Below, piece after piece: positions 9,101 through 18,716 of a DNA stretch of 64,000 nucleotides; position 1 is the first letter of the stretch; every line of letters starts with the position of its first letter. This DNA is from Methanobacterium bryantii. Lineage in GTDB: Archaea > Methanobacteriota > Methanobacteria > Methanobacteriales > Methanobacteriaceae. The position numbers were made by a program, and so were the translations under genes. Below the pieces are notes generated by a model. That model ran no database searches. It saw only the letters and a program-made list of their open reading frames with translations, and was not told the DNA's origin. The DNA lies in assembly GCF_002287175.1 (NCBI RefSeq), contig NZ_LMVM01000012.1:1-64000 (forward strand), written 5' to 3'.

Positions 9101-10871
9101 AAACATCCAGATAAGAAGCACCGATATTAGATTTCCCCGGAGGGTAATCATAAAGAACGATAGCAACTTTTTTATCTTTATTGGCCTTTTCTTTAAGATT
9201 TGCCCACCCATTGGTCAGTTGAACAACTTTATCTATACCTTCCTGTACAGGTATTTCATTACCATTAGAATCAATATAAGATACAGGCACAGCTCCAAAA
9301 ACGCCTTCAAACTCTGGAATAGTCACTGCATAGGTCCATTCGGCTTGAGGTCCATATGCACTTGTGTAACTATAGTTACTGATACCATTAACAGCCTTGA
9401 TAATTTCAATGTTCATCTCTGCAAAGTCATCAATGGCACCTCCATCAGCCATATTAGCATAATCCATTGACCAGCTGTACAGTGAAGTTACACAGACAAC
9501 ACCCCTTGATAATGGGCCAGTGCCATTTACACCGACGGTTAGTTCATTTAACAGTTGACTAATTGAAGGTGTAAGTGCAGACTGGAATAAATTAAATACG
9601 GCCCTGCCTTGAGCTTCATAAGTTTTGATCATTTTATCTACAAGGGCTCCTCCAGGGTTGTAACTGGCAATAATTATAAATGAACCCTTTATTTTTGATT
9701 TAGACGAATTATACCATTTTTCAAACGCTGCATAAATCTCTTTATTGGTGTTATGTTTCGCTTGCCATGTTTTCAATTCATTGGTCATCCAGTTTAAACT
9801 CCCAGATTTATCACTATTATAGCCCGGATCTGCCTTGATCCATTCATTTATCTCTTTTTGGGTGGGAGATGATCCAAAAATTCCATAATCTGGATGATAT
9901 ATTCCCCATGTAGGGTTAGATAAAAGTGGGGTTCTGCCCTCTATTTTAGTAGGATTTACGCTGGTTTCTCCCATTAAATAGAAGATATAATCCAGCATGT
10001 TCTGCATGTTTTCTTTAACTATGCTACTATCATTTACAGCTTCTGCCTGCCAGTAAGAACCAATATACGTGTTTTCAAGTGTGTTATAAGTGTTGTTTTT
10101 ATCGGTCCCACCTAAAAAATTCCAGCTGCCTATATACTTTGATATGAAGTTTGCATCATAAATCCCAAATACATATGCAATCCTGTGATTCTGGTTGGCG
10201 GGGCTATCTGCAATTACATCTGCAGGTATAGCAAAGTTGTAACTGTACATATCCACCATGATAAAATTGGTATATTTCAACATCCACCACTTAGAATCAT
10301 CTTTACTGTAGCTTTCAATAGTGTAAACCCTGCAGCTTAAGTTTTGAAGTGTCTGCATCTTATTAAGCTGGCCATCAGTACTGGAAGTACCAGAATAACT
10401 GATAACAGCTATATCTGGAACAAATGTATGGTTGACAGTTAGGGGCGTTGTAGTGAGAGTTATACTTTTAGTAAAGCTTTTATAAGTTTTATACAGTATT
10501 TCTACAATGTAACTCCCCTTAGTCAGATTACTAAAAGTATAAGTTCCAGAATTACCTGTAACTACAGTTTTAATTATCTTTTTATTACTCTGATTTCTTA
10601 AATTTACTGTCGCGTTAGAAACAGGTACCGCATCATTATACTCTCCAGCATACTCCTTTTTTGATTTATCATATGCATCGCGGACAGTTCCGCTGATATT
10701 CAATTTGGAAACGGTACTTTGAGATGTGGAATAGGCACTGTAAATTCCACTACTTAACGTGCTGTTATTTGTTGTATTCAAAGACTGATTACCTGTAATA
10801 TTATCTGCAGATACAGTCCCGCAAAGAGCGAAAGAAAACAAAAGTACAGCCATTAAAAGCAAAATTTTCAT
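6102..10871 (-). CDS. Surface-anchored CobN-like (magnesium chelatase H family) protein, paralogue 1
   Basis: A 1589-residue secreted protein. Order of parts: signal peptide (1-22, ending VSA-D); a carboxypeptidase-regulatory-like beta-sandwich (about 57-150, starting ISGTVRD); a CobN/ChlH-type domain (about 150-1450) with the family motif NFGTHGTLEWLPGRS near residue 757; CCHHTCAN near 1434; a Ser/Gly/Ala-rich linker (about 1465-1555); and one membrane helix followed by a basic tail (KSDILNLLKRSKN). It is therefore predicted to be displayed outside the membrane, unlike the cytosolic cobaltochelatase CobN. Cobaltochelatase activity needs CobS/CobT ATPases, which are neither present nor able to act outside the cell. 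Metal insertion, removal or binding on an external tetrapyrrole is plausible but unproven. The ATG at 10871 has no good ribosome site; similarity to paralogue 3 continues about nine codons upstream. It follows the beta-helix gene by 81 bp. Confidence 0.85.
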   Translation of the reverse strand: MKILLLMAVLLFSFALCGTVSADNITGNQSLNTTNNSTLSSGIYSAYSTSQSTVSKLNISGTVRDAYDKSKKEYAGEYNDAVPVSNATVNLRNQSNKKIIKTVVTGNSGTYTFSNLTKGSYIVEILYKTYKSFTKSITLTTTPLTVNHTFVPDIAVISYSGTSSTDGQLNKMQTLQNLSCRVYTIESYSKDDSKWWMLKYTNFIMVDMYSYNFAIPADVIADSPANQNHRIAYVFGIYDANFISKYIGSWNFLGGTDKNNTYNTLENTYIGSYWQAEAVNDSSIVKENMQNMLDYIFYLMGETSVNPTKIEGRTPLLSNPTWGIYHPDYGIFGSSPTQKEINEWIKADPGYNSDKSGSLNWMTNELKTWQAKHNTNKEIYAAFEKWYNSSKSKIKGSFIIIASYNPGGALVDKMIKTYEAQGRAVFNLFQSALTPSISQLLNELTVGVNGTGPLSRGVVCVTSLYSWSMDYANMADGGAIDDFAEMNIEIIKAVNGISNYSYTSAYGPQAEWTYAVTIPEFEGVFGAVPVSYIDSNGNEIPVQEGIDKVVQLTNGWANLKEKANKDKKVAIVLYDYPPGKSNIGASYLDVFQSLHDLLVAMYDEGYNIGMKRSEIPSATKLYTIIASFGNKGTWAQGLLNEYVEDNYANLTANKQLVNLTQYIKWFNELPETLQDQLVAEWGSGIGKVMVYDNKYLVIPGIVCGNVFITVQPSRGWEELETAEDYHSATLPPHQQYVAFYKWLSEVFKADVMINFGTHGTLEWLPGRSIGVQADDWTFQLSTIPDIYPFITSDPGEGMVAKDRAFALVISHMTPATVSSELYGDYVTLQNYITAYKNALKVNATDLVTQYQIKIKNVAVNDLGLDGPKTGESFETWVNSLDGYLDELQNNLITLGLHILGKGLTGDDLIQETVTIASSRTKVMDNIKKLLYPSLSVDYYTMTHNTAYDEKVTTIKSKLTYYITQLVNGVSLANLAAKNGISKQSDLYANLEFCVETISELSNNTEIESIITALSGGYIVPGLAGDPSYCDSLPTGTSMYSVDSTKMPSEAAWESAKNIVNKQIVEYYEEHKKFPDTIAIVMWGTELLRTEGVAIAQFLYYLGVEPVWDASGTVTGIKLMKLSELTITLSNGTVIHRPRIDVFATAVTSNVNWLKLMTGAVALVNATNESTKDNYVKKHYAQNPSLDRIFGLPGAVLEGTGVSDYLPNTGKWEHSADVTKELAEIYLSRISNAWTVDKNGNIVVSSNRDTFEYLLKNTDLITQNIDSTWGLLDSSDYYDWLGGVTLASQYLGANPDTSIVDIRNKNDIITRSLSEEINLEIRSTLLNPKYVNALLNQGASGWLEYSARIENLAAFDLINKDTNGGKLVSDSTWNQLANTLLSSAFSVNADYKAFSFQSMAGWLITAYRKGLWNADSKTITDLVDTYIKSTSYGVTCCHHTCANIDFSNFLMMSSSLSTAQLKQFADMMYKATGQVLSENSNGENSQNSGKGQSDTGKGSGSVGSSGSGVGSVGAAAVTAATKSASSSSSSASVASGSNNAYEVSTAASSGASGSSGVPVMAIIGVISILCLLGAGYFKSDILNLLKRSKN

Positions 10872-10952
10872 GCCCTGTTTTTTGATATTTTTGATAGTAA
10901 CACTTCCTACTTTTGAAGTTTAAATTGTACTTCAAAAAAGAAAATAAGGTTT

Positions 10953-13358
10953 TTATTTTCCTGTTTTGAACTTAAAAGTATATGCTTTAGCTAGTTTATT
11001 GCCGGCACTGTCTTTTACAGCATATGCTGGGATATAAACCTGGTACCAGGTGTAAGAAGATTTTTTGCTGGTAGTTTTAAGGTACAAAATGTTTCCCTTA
11101 ATTACTTTGCTAACTGCAACTTTTTTCCCAGTTTTAAGGTTCTTAATATACACTTTAGACCAATTCACACCCGCTTTAACGCTTTCACTGAACTTAACCG
11201 CAATAGTACCTGTTCTAGAAACCTTCCCCGCCTTATTTTTAGGACTGGTTAAACTAACCTTAGGCGCAGCCTTATCGATAACATACTTAACAGTGTACAC
11301 CGGTGACTTATTACCTGCCTTATCCACCGCAAAAAACTTCAAAGTATGCGTTGAAGCCATATTAATCGGCTTAGTGTACCTTGCATTTGAAGTGGTTGGC
11401 GTTTTACCATTCAAAGTATAATAAATACTTCCAGACTCACTCATCTTCAAAATAACACTCTTACTAACGTTATACGTTCCCGCCTTAACACTAGCACTAG
11501 CTTTAGGAGCAGTCTTATCAATAACATACTTAACAGTGTACACTGGAGACTTATTACCTGCCTTATCCACCGCCAAAAACTTCAAAGTACAAGTAGAACC
11601 AACACTAAAAGAACCAGCATACTTAGTACTGCCAGTAGTAGGAGTACTACCATCCAAAGTATAATAAATACTTCCAGACTCACTCATTGAAAGAGCAACA
11701 CTCTTACTAACATTATACGTTCCACCTGGAACATTAACACTCGCCGTAGGAACCTTAGTGTCAACAATATAAGTTTTTGTAACTACATCCGAAACTTCAC
11801 CATCCAAATTAACAGCAATAAACTTCAAAACAGTTATCCCTTCCTTACTAACGCTTATTGACCCAGTATACAAAGTACTGCCCACAGTCGGAACACTACC
11901 ATCCAAAGTATAATAAATTCTAGGATTAGGATCATTATTATCTACAGCAGTTAAATGCACAGTTATCCCCTTATTAAAAGAGCCACTCCCAACATCCGCC
12001 GAAGGCAACAGTTTACCAGAATTACCAGTAACCACATCACCAGAAGCAGAAGCCACAGCATCATTACCCCTTTTGCCATTTGAATTCATATAGTTACCCT
12101 TAATGGTGGTACTGGTGCCGCCAGTTGAGTCTATGGCATAGGTGCTGGTGGTGATTATTTCATTATCGTTTATGGTAGTGTTGGTGGGGCATTTGCTTGA
12201 GGACTGTTTTTTTAACAGGACCCCCGTACTATTTGAGTTTATGATATTCCGGGAGATATTAATGCCACTGGTTCCACCGTATATGTAAATACTTTCTTTA
12301 CTTGTATCAGCTGTTGTGATTTTATTTTCTGTGATGTTACTGTTTCCTGTTACGTAAATTCCATATCCCCCGTAGAACATGTTGACAATGTTATCAGTTA
12401 CTGTACAGTTGGAGCCTGTTGTGATGCCGCTGTTGCTTTGATTGGTATAATCAGCAGTTTTATCATCTTTATAACCATATATAGTGTTTCCCGATATTAT
12501 AGAGTCACCCGATGCGAAAATACCGCAATACGTCGCGTAAATAGTGTTTCCAGTTATGGTATTACCCCCAGATTCAGATGAGATGCCCCGGTAGGCTCCT
12601 TTACCATAGGTTCCTGCCGTTAAGTTGGAAACTGTGATGGTGTTGTTCCTTGCTATATTGTAGGACCCCATCATCTGGATAGCATAACACCAGGAGGTGT
12701 CCACGCCTATGCAGGTGTTGTCTGTGATGTTGTTATAGTAGCATAATCCACCGCCAGAACCATATATGGATAGGTAAATGCAGTTAGAAACGCGGGATAT
12801 GATGTAATTATTTTTGATGTTGTTGTAGTTGCTGTTTCCCAGGATGATTGGTGAGTGTGTCCATCCAACTGTTGTTTCGAATTCTGACAAATTATTTTCC
12901 AGGATATTATTGCAGTTGGATCCTGTTAATGCAATACCATGACCTGAAGATCCATCACACTGGATGGTGTTCCCTTTTATTGTGTTGTTCTGCGTATCCT
13001 TAAGGAATATTCCCATCACTCCATCTCGAGTATTGTTAATCCTTAAACCAGTTACATTCGAACCTGAACCACCTGACAGAATGTTGATGGTTCCATTGAT
13101 GATCTTCCCCGTTTTACTACTGCTGGTTATATTCAAAGGACGGTCAATATACATGTTCTTATCATAGATAGTACCATACACGTCTAAAACATCACCCGCC
13201 TTAATATTCGCACCTTTAATGTACCCCGATTCATTGAAATAGTTACTATATGAATCAGCACTAATGTTATAAACATTAGCCGCGCTGGTAACATTGATAC
13301 TGGCAAAGGATAACAACAGTATAACAGTTACCATGACCATTTTTACTTCCTTTCTCAT
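10953..13358 (-). CDS. Secreted right-handed beta-helix protein with chitobiase-like and Ig-like repeats
   Basis: An 801-residue secreted surface protein. Signal peptide 1-26; a right-handed parallel beta-helix (about 60-430) rich in NNI-x-GNTI turns of the NosD/PbH1 type; three chitobiase-like C-terminal repeats (about 455-530, 540-612, 617-690), each with IYYTLDGS-type and LKFxAVDxAGN motifs; then a Big_5-like Ig domain (about 693-801). Repeats two and three are nearly identical and clearly arose by duplication. There is no C-terminal membrane anchor, so it may be released or held by pseudomurein. Start ATG has AAAGGAGGGAGAAA upstream. Because CobN paralogue 1 follows 81 bp later on the same strand, the two probably share a transcript. 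Its ligand, perhaps a glycan, is unknown. Confidence 0.82.
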   Translation of the reverse strand: MRKEVKMVMVTVILLLSFASINVTSAANVYNISADSYSNYFNESGYIKGANIKAGDVLDVYGTIYDKNMYIDRPLNITSSSKTGKIINGTINILSGGSGSNVTGLRINNTRDGVMGIFLKDTQNNTIKGNTIQCDGSSGHGIALTGSNCNNILENNLSEFETTVGWTHSPIILGNSNYNNIKNNYIISRVSNCIYLSIYGSGGGLCYYNNITDNTCIGVDTSWCYAIQMMGSYNIARNNTITVSNLTAGTYGKGAYRGISSESGGNTITGNTIYATYCGIFASGDSIISGNTIYGYKDDKTADYTNQSNSGITTGSNCTVTDNIVNMFYGGYGIYVTGNSNITENKITTADTSKESIYIYGGTSGINISRNIINSNSTGVLLKKQSSSKCPTNTTINDNEIITTSTYAIDSTGGTSTTIKGNYMNSNGKRGNDAVASASGDVVTGNSGKLLPSADVGSGSFNKGITVHLTAVDNNDPNPRIYYTLDGSVPTVGSTLYTGSISVSKEGITVLKFIAVNLDGEVSDVVTKTYIVDTKVPTASVNVPGGTYNVSKSVALSMSESGSIYYTLDGSTPTTGSTKYAGSFSVGSTCTLKFLAVDKAGNKSPVYTVKYVIDKTAPKASASVKAGTYNVSKSVILKMSESGSIYYTLNGKTPTTSNARYTKPINMASTHTLKFFAVDKAGNKSPVYTVKYVIDKAAPKVSLTSPKNKAGKVSRTGTIAVKFSESVKAGVNWSKVYIKNLKTGKKVAVSKVIKGNILYLKTTSKKSSYTWYQVYIPAYAVKDSAGNKLAKAYTFKFKTGK

Positions 13359-14084
13359 TTTCTCCCTCCTTTAAAAGTTTTCTTTAAATTTAATTTGTAA
13401 AAATTCAATGCCTATTATCCAATAGAAATGGATAGTATGCGCCCCTTACCAAACAAATTTAAAACCCCTTTCATCAATCATTAATTAAATCAAGTGAATT
13501 ATATTTTAAGCTTCTTAAATTATGGCATTTGAGAATCAGTAAAAATAAAAAGACTAAATTAATCAATCCATTTATTCTACATCTTTTAAAGTTATACTGC
13601 CCTGTAAAAAGTTCTTTACCATCCCGTTTACAATGTGGCATAAAAATTATTGCTGGAAAATACTGCTTTAGGAATATTATCAACCTGAACTGTCCCACCA
13701 AACAGTATTACGCATCTTTTTAGAATATTCAGCCGTAAAATGTCAGGAGTTGCCATGACCATAGAAACCATTTTCCTGCAATTTTTTAATTTATATGTAA
13801 TGTAACTTCAACACCCTTTTTTAGGCCCCGCTAAATAAAATGCCAGGTTTAGGAAGTAATGTACATTATTCAAGTATACTTGAATTTTATTCAATTATAA
13901 GTGATATTTAATATTATCTATTTTTTTTCAAGCCCATTTCAAAAAAATTAAAGTAAATTACATCCTATTACCACAGAACAGTTAATTCATAATAAAAAAT
14001 TCTACAAAAACCCTCAAAAACCCAGTAAACTACAGATAAAATACAAAAACAACTATTTAAAAAAATAAAAAAATAGGGAAAAAT
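13359..14084. other. 726-bp intergenic region, long leader of the beta-helix/CobN-1 operon
   Basis: The right part holds a promoter described separately. From the predicted transcription start near 13880 to the ATG at 13358 would be a leader of about 520 nt, unusually long for this organism. A 75-codon frame on the minus strand (13474-13701) has no ribosome site or recognisable similarity and I do not call it a gene. A perfect palindrome TAATGTACATTA (13856-13867) lies just inside the leader. No transposon ends or RNA gene were recognised. Confidence 0.4.
13869..13965 (-). promoter_or_regulatory. Promoter with CAAGTATACTTG palindrome
   Basis: On the minus strand, AATAGATAATATTAAATAT resembles BRE plus TATA. 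The perfect 12-bp palindrome CAAGTATACTTG (13871-13882) lies about one TATA-to-start distance downstream, where a repressor would block initiation. About 95 bp here align closely with 18717-18812 upstream of CobN paralogue 2, including the half-palindrome (CAATTATAAG here, CAAGTATAAG there), the AATATTTAAYATTATCTATTT box and a following AAAAAAATTAAAGTAAATT. The conservation shows a duplicated, jointly controlled promoter. Confidence 0.6.
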
Positions 14085-17000
14085 TTATTTTTTAGACTGT
14101 TTTAACAGGTTCAAAATATCCGATTTGAAGTAACCAGCACCGAGTAGACATAAAATTGATACTACCCCTATGATAGCCAGTGCAGGAACTCCTGAAGATC
14201 CTGACGCACCGCTAGAAGCTGCTGTAGATACTTCATATGCATTTTTACTGCCGGAAGCTACTGAAGCACTGCTGCTGCTTGAAACACTTTTAGTTGCAGC
14301 CGTAACCGCTGCTGCCCCAACACTGCCCACGCCGCTTCCAGAAGAACCAACACTACCACTGCCTTTACCTGTACTAGATTGGCCTTTACCAGAATTTTCA
14401 TTCTGTGAATTTGCCCCTTTAGAGTCTACAGTTAAAGTTTGACTAGTAGCCTTATTCATCATATCCGCGAACTGTTTAAGCTGAGCCGTGCTCAATGAAG
14501 AGCTCATCACCACAAAATTGCTGAAGTCAACATTAGCACATGTGTGGTGGCAGCAGGTAACACCATACTGATTAGCGTAATTAATATACTGATTAGCCAG
14601 TTCAGTTAAGGTAGCCTTGTCAGCGCTCCACATGTTTCTCCGGTTTGCCTCAAGCATCCATCCCAGTATAGACGTATATGCGTAGGGGTTAGATTTGAGC
14701 AGTGCACTGCGGACATCAGGATTGGTCATGTAATCTTTAGCCAGGGTTTCATACATCCAATCCTTAACTACGTTGGACTGCACTGCATCCCAGGCGAACA
14801 TGTTACCTATCTCCTTTACAATTTCATGGGCACCCGAAAATCCCTCGTTAAGCATTCCCTCTTTCCACTTAGGATTTGCAAGTCTGGTTCGGAATTCAGT
14901 GGCTAAAAAGTTATCCAGTGTCTCTATCTTTGGATTTGAACGTGTGTTAGCAATATAAACACTAACATCATTTCCAGAAAGGCTTTTTACAGCCATTGAA
15001 AGACCACCCAGGTACTGGTAAACATCGTCGTTGTCTAAAACCCCATAATTGTTGTCCCTCACCTGTACAGTTGCCTGTACATTTTTCAGCTGATCCTTGA
15101 AGGCCTGAAGTCCCTGTAAACCATAAGTACCTGCACCATAGATATAGGACATCCTTGAGAGGTATGTGTCCACGAGATCAGACTGATCCTTCCACTTGGA
15201 CGTGGATGGTACCTGTGCTGCAACTCCAGTTCCATAACTTCCAGGCGCTTCTCCGAATATCCTGGCCCCTGCCAGGATATCTGCATCTTTAGAGCTCATA
15301 CCACTGTTCACATACTTGTTGTAGTTGTTCTGGTAGTGCTTCTTAACGAAATTGTTGCTGGTGCTTTCAGACAGGTTTGCAACCTGACGGAATGCCTTGT
15401 CCAGAATGTCTATGGTGTAAGGGAATGTATCTCTGAAAAGACCGCTTATTGTTACAACTACATCGACACGGGGCCTCTGGAGTTCACTCAATGGAGTTAC
15501 CTTAACACCTACAAATCTTCCGGACTTCCATTCCGGTTCCAGGCCCATGTACCTGAGTATCATAGCTATGGTCTGGCCGTTGGTACGCATGGTTTCAGTT
15601 GACCAGAGAACAACTCCCACAGTTTCAGGGTAGTGTCCATTTTTCTTGTAGTAATCTTTTAGCATGTCATCAGCCATTTTCTTACCTATTTCCCAAGCTG
15701 TTGTATCTGGAGCCGATCTTGGGTCGAAGGAGTAGAAGTTAGAACCTGTTGGAAGCACATCGGGCTTACGAATTGGATCACCACCTAGAGAAGGAGATAT
15801 AAACTCTCCATTCAAAGCTGCAAGTAAAGCTTCCATTTCATAGTTTTGAGAGAGCGCAGCCCTTATTTTTGCCCTAAACTCCGCATTATCTCGGTTTACA
15901 GGGTCGAAGCCCACTATAGATTCAACCATCTGATCCAGTATTGTGCCGTTCAATGCAACTCCAAATGTATGGAGCCCATAGGGCATGAGTGTTGCTGCAA
16001 GATCCTCCAAATGGTGTTCAACTTCGTTTTTAATGGTTTCAAAGTCTGCAGTGTTCATATTGAGATCAATATCCTGATCCAGATTCATTTTAGTTACAAG
16101 TGCTCTGATCTGTTTCTCCAGAACTGTTTTACGTTCGCTGTCGCTTGTGCTGTCGTAACTGTTTATCAAGTCTTGAAGAGTCGAAAGATCTCCGTATAAC
16201 CCTGAACTTATAAGTGGGGCTGTTAAGTGATCAATTATCACTGCGTAGCCCCTTCTTTTAGCCTGAGTTCCCTCTCCAGTGTTATCAACAATGTAGGGGT
16301 ATATGTTTGGTATGTCTCCAAGGAGAATATCTGGCCAGTCATCTTCACCAAGCCCCACACTTTTCCCAGGTAACCATTCCAGGGTTCCATGTGTTCCAAG
16401 ATGTATAACTGCGTTTGCACCCATGTTCTTCTGCAACCACATGTAGAATGCAATGTACTGGTGAGTCGGCGGTAGTGTTGATGAATGAGCAATGTCTGTG
16501 GAGTTCTCTCCCCATCCACGCATTGGCTGCGCACCAACGAATATATTACCCAACATTATACCCGGTAAAACTATTTTACCATCGTATACCATTACATTAC
16601 CTGGAGCAGGGCCCCACTTAGCATTTACTTCATCTCTAAGTTCTTTAGGTAATGTATTAAACCATTCCATATATTCGCTGAGAGGTATGGTTATTGCACC
16701 TGCATCCACAACCTTTTTAAGCTCTCCAGGAGCCCATGAACCCACGTTATTTCCAGCTGTCAGGAACAGATCAATTATAGATTCAACTGAATAGTTGCCT
16801 GATACCTTGTATCCTGATGCTTTAAGTGCTTGAAGTATTGCAGATATACTCTCAGGAACGTTGAGATATGAAGCACCAACTCCATCTTTGCCCCCTGCAG
16901 AGTTATAGTAAATAATTGCTATCTTTTTCTTATCTTCAGGGAGTGTTTGAAGTGCTATCCAGTTATAGACCCTGTTAGTTATTCTTTCTATCCTATCTGA

Positions 17001-18464
17001 TAGTGGCTGGTAATTTTTGACAACGATTCCAGTGTATGGGTCAGTTTCTGCAGATTCAACCCCTCCCATAATGATAGGTTCGATTCTTCCTTCCATTTCA
17101 GGCATTGCAACCTGCCAGTAAACTTCACTGGAAAGTCCTGAAGAACTGTTCTTCCAAGTTTCAAGGTCTGAAGCATATATAGGGGCAAATATTGGCACAT
17201 TCATCTTTTTCAGAAGATCTGTGCTGTTTTGAGGGTTGTTGTAGATGATGTTGTAACCAACACATGCCACAAGGGCACCTATACGTGAAGAATTGCCATT
17301 CAAAAAGTATTTTGTTATGGAATTTGCCCTGGCAGTGTCACTTGATGCTGTTACAGCCAGGACCACATTCAAACCCTTGGCTTCCAGGCTTCTTAGTATG
17401 CTGATGGGCATGTCACCGTTTCCATTGAAGAATGTAGATGCGTACATCATTATACCCACCCAGGACTTACCAGACTTATAGTGTCCGCTCTGGGTGTACC
17501 ATTTCAGGTAGTCATTCCAGGTTGTAAACTGTGGTGTGGTTGAGTCTGGATGGTATATGAACTCGGTTGGATAGTTTATGACACTCAGGTTTTCAGAGGG
17601 TTCAACATACATGCCAACCCTTTGAAGTGCCCTGAGCTGGAACCTTTCCATGTTGTCCGTACCAGTTCCGTCCCAGTAGGCACGGAGTTCGGTGTCGTTG
17701 GAATCAATACTGTCGTTATTTAAAAATGTGACCCCACATCTTAAAGCCATTATTTTGGCATTTGAATCTGATAAGAGTGGCATTAAATTTGAAAGTGTGC
17801 TTGATTCGCTTATCATCTCTATGACTATGAGATCTGCCTTAGATGCAGACTGTTTTATCTTCGCCCTGGTGTCTGCAGATGTTAAATCTGTGCTGGTGAA
17901 GAAGTTCAGGTTAAAATAGTAACCCTTGTCCCTGAGTTTCTTGTTGGAATCAACGAACGGCTTAGCATAGGACGAAGATCCACTTATTATAAGCAGGTTA
18001 TACGCCCTCAACTTCACAGATGCATCGCCATAAAATACAGGATCCGCGGCATTCCTCTGTGAGACTAATACATTCACTGTTTGAGATACATGCCCTAAGG
18101 CACCTGCAGTCAGTTTGAAACTTGTTTTATCGCTGAGGAAATTAACTTTATACTGATTATTTTTAACCTTAACAACTTTCACATTAGTGATAGTTTTTCC
18201 ACTGGTATCTTTCACTGTTACAGTTGGTAGTTTGTTACCAGAAAGTGCTTCAGGGTGTTCTAAAGTGACATTTAAAGTGATTTCCGGATCAACAGGTTGT
18301 TCTGTACTTTTAACATTACTAGAATTTGCTGTTGAATTGTTTAGTTGAAATTGACCCGTATCATTACCTCCCTGTAAACTTTCTGCTGATACTGCACCAC
18401 ACAGAACCATCCCCAAAACAGCCGTAATCATTAGTAAAATCGCTTGTTTTCTAATCTTTTTCAC
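14085..18464 (-). CDS. Surface-anchored CobN-like (magnesium chelatase H family) protein, paralogue 2
   Basis: About 1459 residues from the GTG at 18464. The open frame continues 48 codons upstream, but that part is translated hairpin repeats and the signal peptide starts only after this GTG. Order of parts: signal peptide (1-28, ending VSA-E), a short beta-domain (about 50-140), the CobN/ChlH-type domain with HLGTHGTLEWLPGKS near residue 690, CCHHTCANVDFSNF near 1303, a Ser/Gly/Ala-rich linker, one membrane helix (about 1425-1446) and a basic tail. The GTG is embedded in a perfect GGAGGTGA ribosome site, so the real initiator may be an ATT three codons later. The last ~450 bp are nearly identical to paralogue 1. 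It has its own promoter with the CAAGTAATACTTG palindrome and a ~260-nt leader made of chained hairpins. Confidence 0.83.
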   Translation of the reverse strand: MKKIRKQAILLMITAVLGMVLCGAVSAESLQGGNDTGQFQLNNSTANSSNVKSTEQPVDPEITLNVTLEHPEALSGNKLPTVTVKDTSGKTITNVKVVKVKNNQYKVNFLSDKTSFKLTAGALGHVSQTVNVLVSQRNAADPVFYGDASVKLRAYNLLIISGSSSYAKPFVDSNKKLRDKGYYFNLNFFTSTDLTSADTRAKIKQSASKADLIVIEMISESSTLSNLMPLLSDSNAKIMALRCGVTFLNNDSIDSNDTELRAYWDGTGTDNMERFQLRALQRVGMYVEPSENLSVINYPTEFIYHPDSTTPQFTTWNDYLKWYTQSGHYKSGKSWVGIMMYASTFFNGNGDMPISILRSLEAKGLNVVLAVTASSDTARANSITKYFLNGNSSRIGALVACVGYNIIYNNPQNSTDLLKKMNVPIFAPIYASDLETWKNSSSGLSSEVYWQVAMPEMEGRIEPIIMGGVESAETDPYTGIVVKNYQPLSDRIERITNRVYNWIALQTLPEDKKKIAIIYYNSAGGKDGVGASYLNVPESISAILQALKASGYKVSGNYSVESIIDLFLTAGNNVGSWAPGELKKVVDAGAITIPLSEYMEWFNTLPKELRDEVNAKWGPAPGNVMVYDGKIVLPGIMLGNIFVGAQPMRGWGENSTDIAHSSTLPPTHQYIAFYMWLQKNMGANAVIHLGTHGTLEWLPGKSVGLGEDDWPDILLGDIPNIYPYIVDNTGEGTQAKRRGYAVIIDHLTAPLISSGLYGDLSTLQDLINSYDSTSDSERKTVLEKQIRALVTKMNLDQDIDLNMNTADFETIKNEVEHHLEDLAATLMPYGLHTFGVALNGTILDQMVESIVGFDPVNRDNAEFRAKIRAALSQNYEMEALLAALNGEFISPSLGGDPIRKPDVLPTGSNFYSFDPRSAPDTTAWEIGKKMADDMLKDYYKKNGHYPETVGVVLWSTETMRTNGQTIAMILRYMGLEPEWKSGRFVGVKVTPLSELQRPRVDVVVTISGLFRDTFPYTIDILDKAFRQVANLSESTSNNFVKKHYQNNYNKYVNSGMSSKDADILAGARIFGEAPGSYGTGVAAQVPSTSKWKDQSDLVDTYLSRMSYIYGAGTYGLQGLQAFKDQLKNVQATVQVRDNNYGVLDNDDVYQYLGGLSMAVKSLSGNDVSVYIANTRSNPKIETLDNFLATEFRTRLANPKWKEGMLNEGFSGAHEIVKEIGNMFAWDAVQSNVVKDWMYETLAKDYMTNPDVRSALLKSNPYAYTSILGWMLEANRRNMWSADKATLTELANQYINYANQYGVTCCHHTCANVDFSNFVVMSSSLSTAQLKQFADMMNKATSQTLTVDSKGANSQNENSGKGQSSTGKGSGSVGSSGSGVGSVGAAAVTAATKSVSSSSSASVASGSKNAYEVSTAASSGASGSSGVPALAIIGVVSILCLLGAGYFKSDILNLLKQSKK

Positions 18465-18473
18465 CTCCAAAAA

Positions 18474-18715
18474 TATTTTCAATATTTTTGGGGTTTCGAA
18501 AAATTCATAGAATTTTTCTTCAACCTCCAAAATCTTCGATTTTTGGGTCATCAAATGCTTCGCATTTGGGACATCGAAATTTTTAATTTCGATAGTTCCA
18601 AAATTCATTCTGAATTTTGATAACCTCCAAAATTTTTTAACAAAAATTTTTGGGTTTTGAAAAATTCGTAAAATTTTTCTTCAACCTCCAAAAAATTTTA
18701 GCAAGTATCCTCCTA
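18474..18715. repeat. Chain of short hairpins in the leader of CobN paralogue 2
   Basis: At least seven small inverted repeats follow one another with spacers of a few bases. Examples are CAAAAATATTTTCAATATTTTTG, split as CAAAAATATT/AATATTTTTG (18477-18499), GAAAAATTC/GAATTTTTC (18508-18524 area), CCAAAATC-TTC-GATTTTTGG (18527-18545), CAAATGCTTCGCATTTG (18552-18568) and CGAAATT/AATTTCG (18575-18591). Between several of them the spacer is CAACCTCCA. The chain lies between the predicted promoter and the start codon. Four other intergenic regions of this window contain chains with related hairpins. Confidence 0.75.
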
Positions 18716-18716
18716 T

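Noticed and set aside
13474..13701. 75-codon minus-strand frame in the leader of the beta-helix gene
   Set aside because: No ribosome site, no recognisable similarity, and it would sit inside a predicted untranslated leader.
18465..18608. N-terminal 48-codon extension of CobN paralogue 2
   Set aside because: It is translated hairpin sequence, lies before the perfect GGAGGTGA and would place residues in front of the signal peptide.
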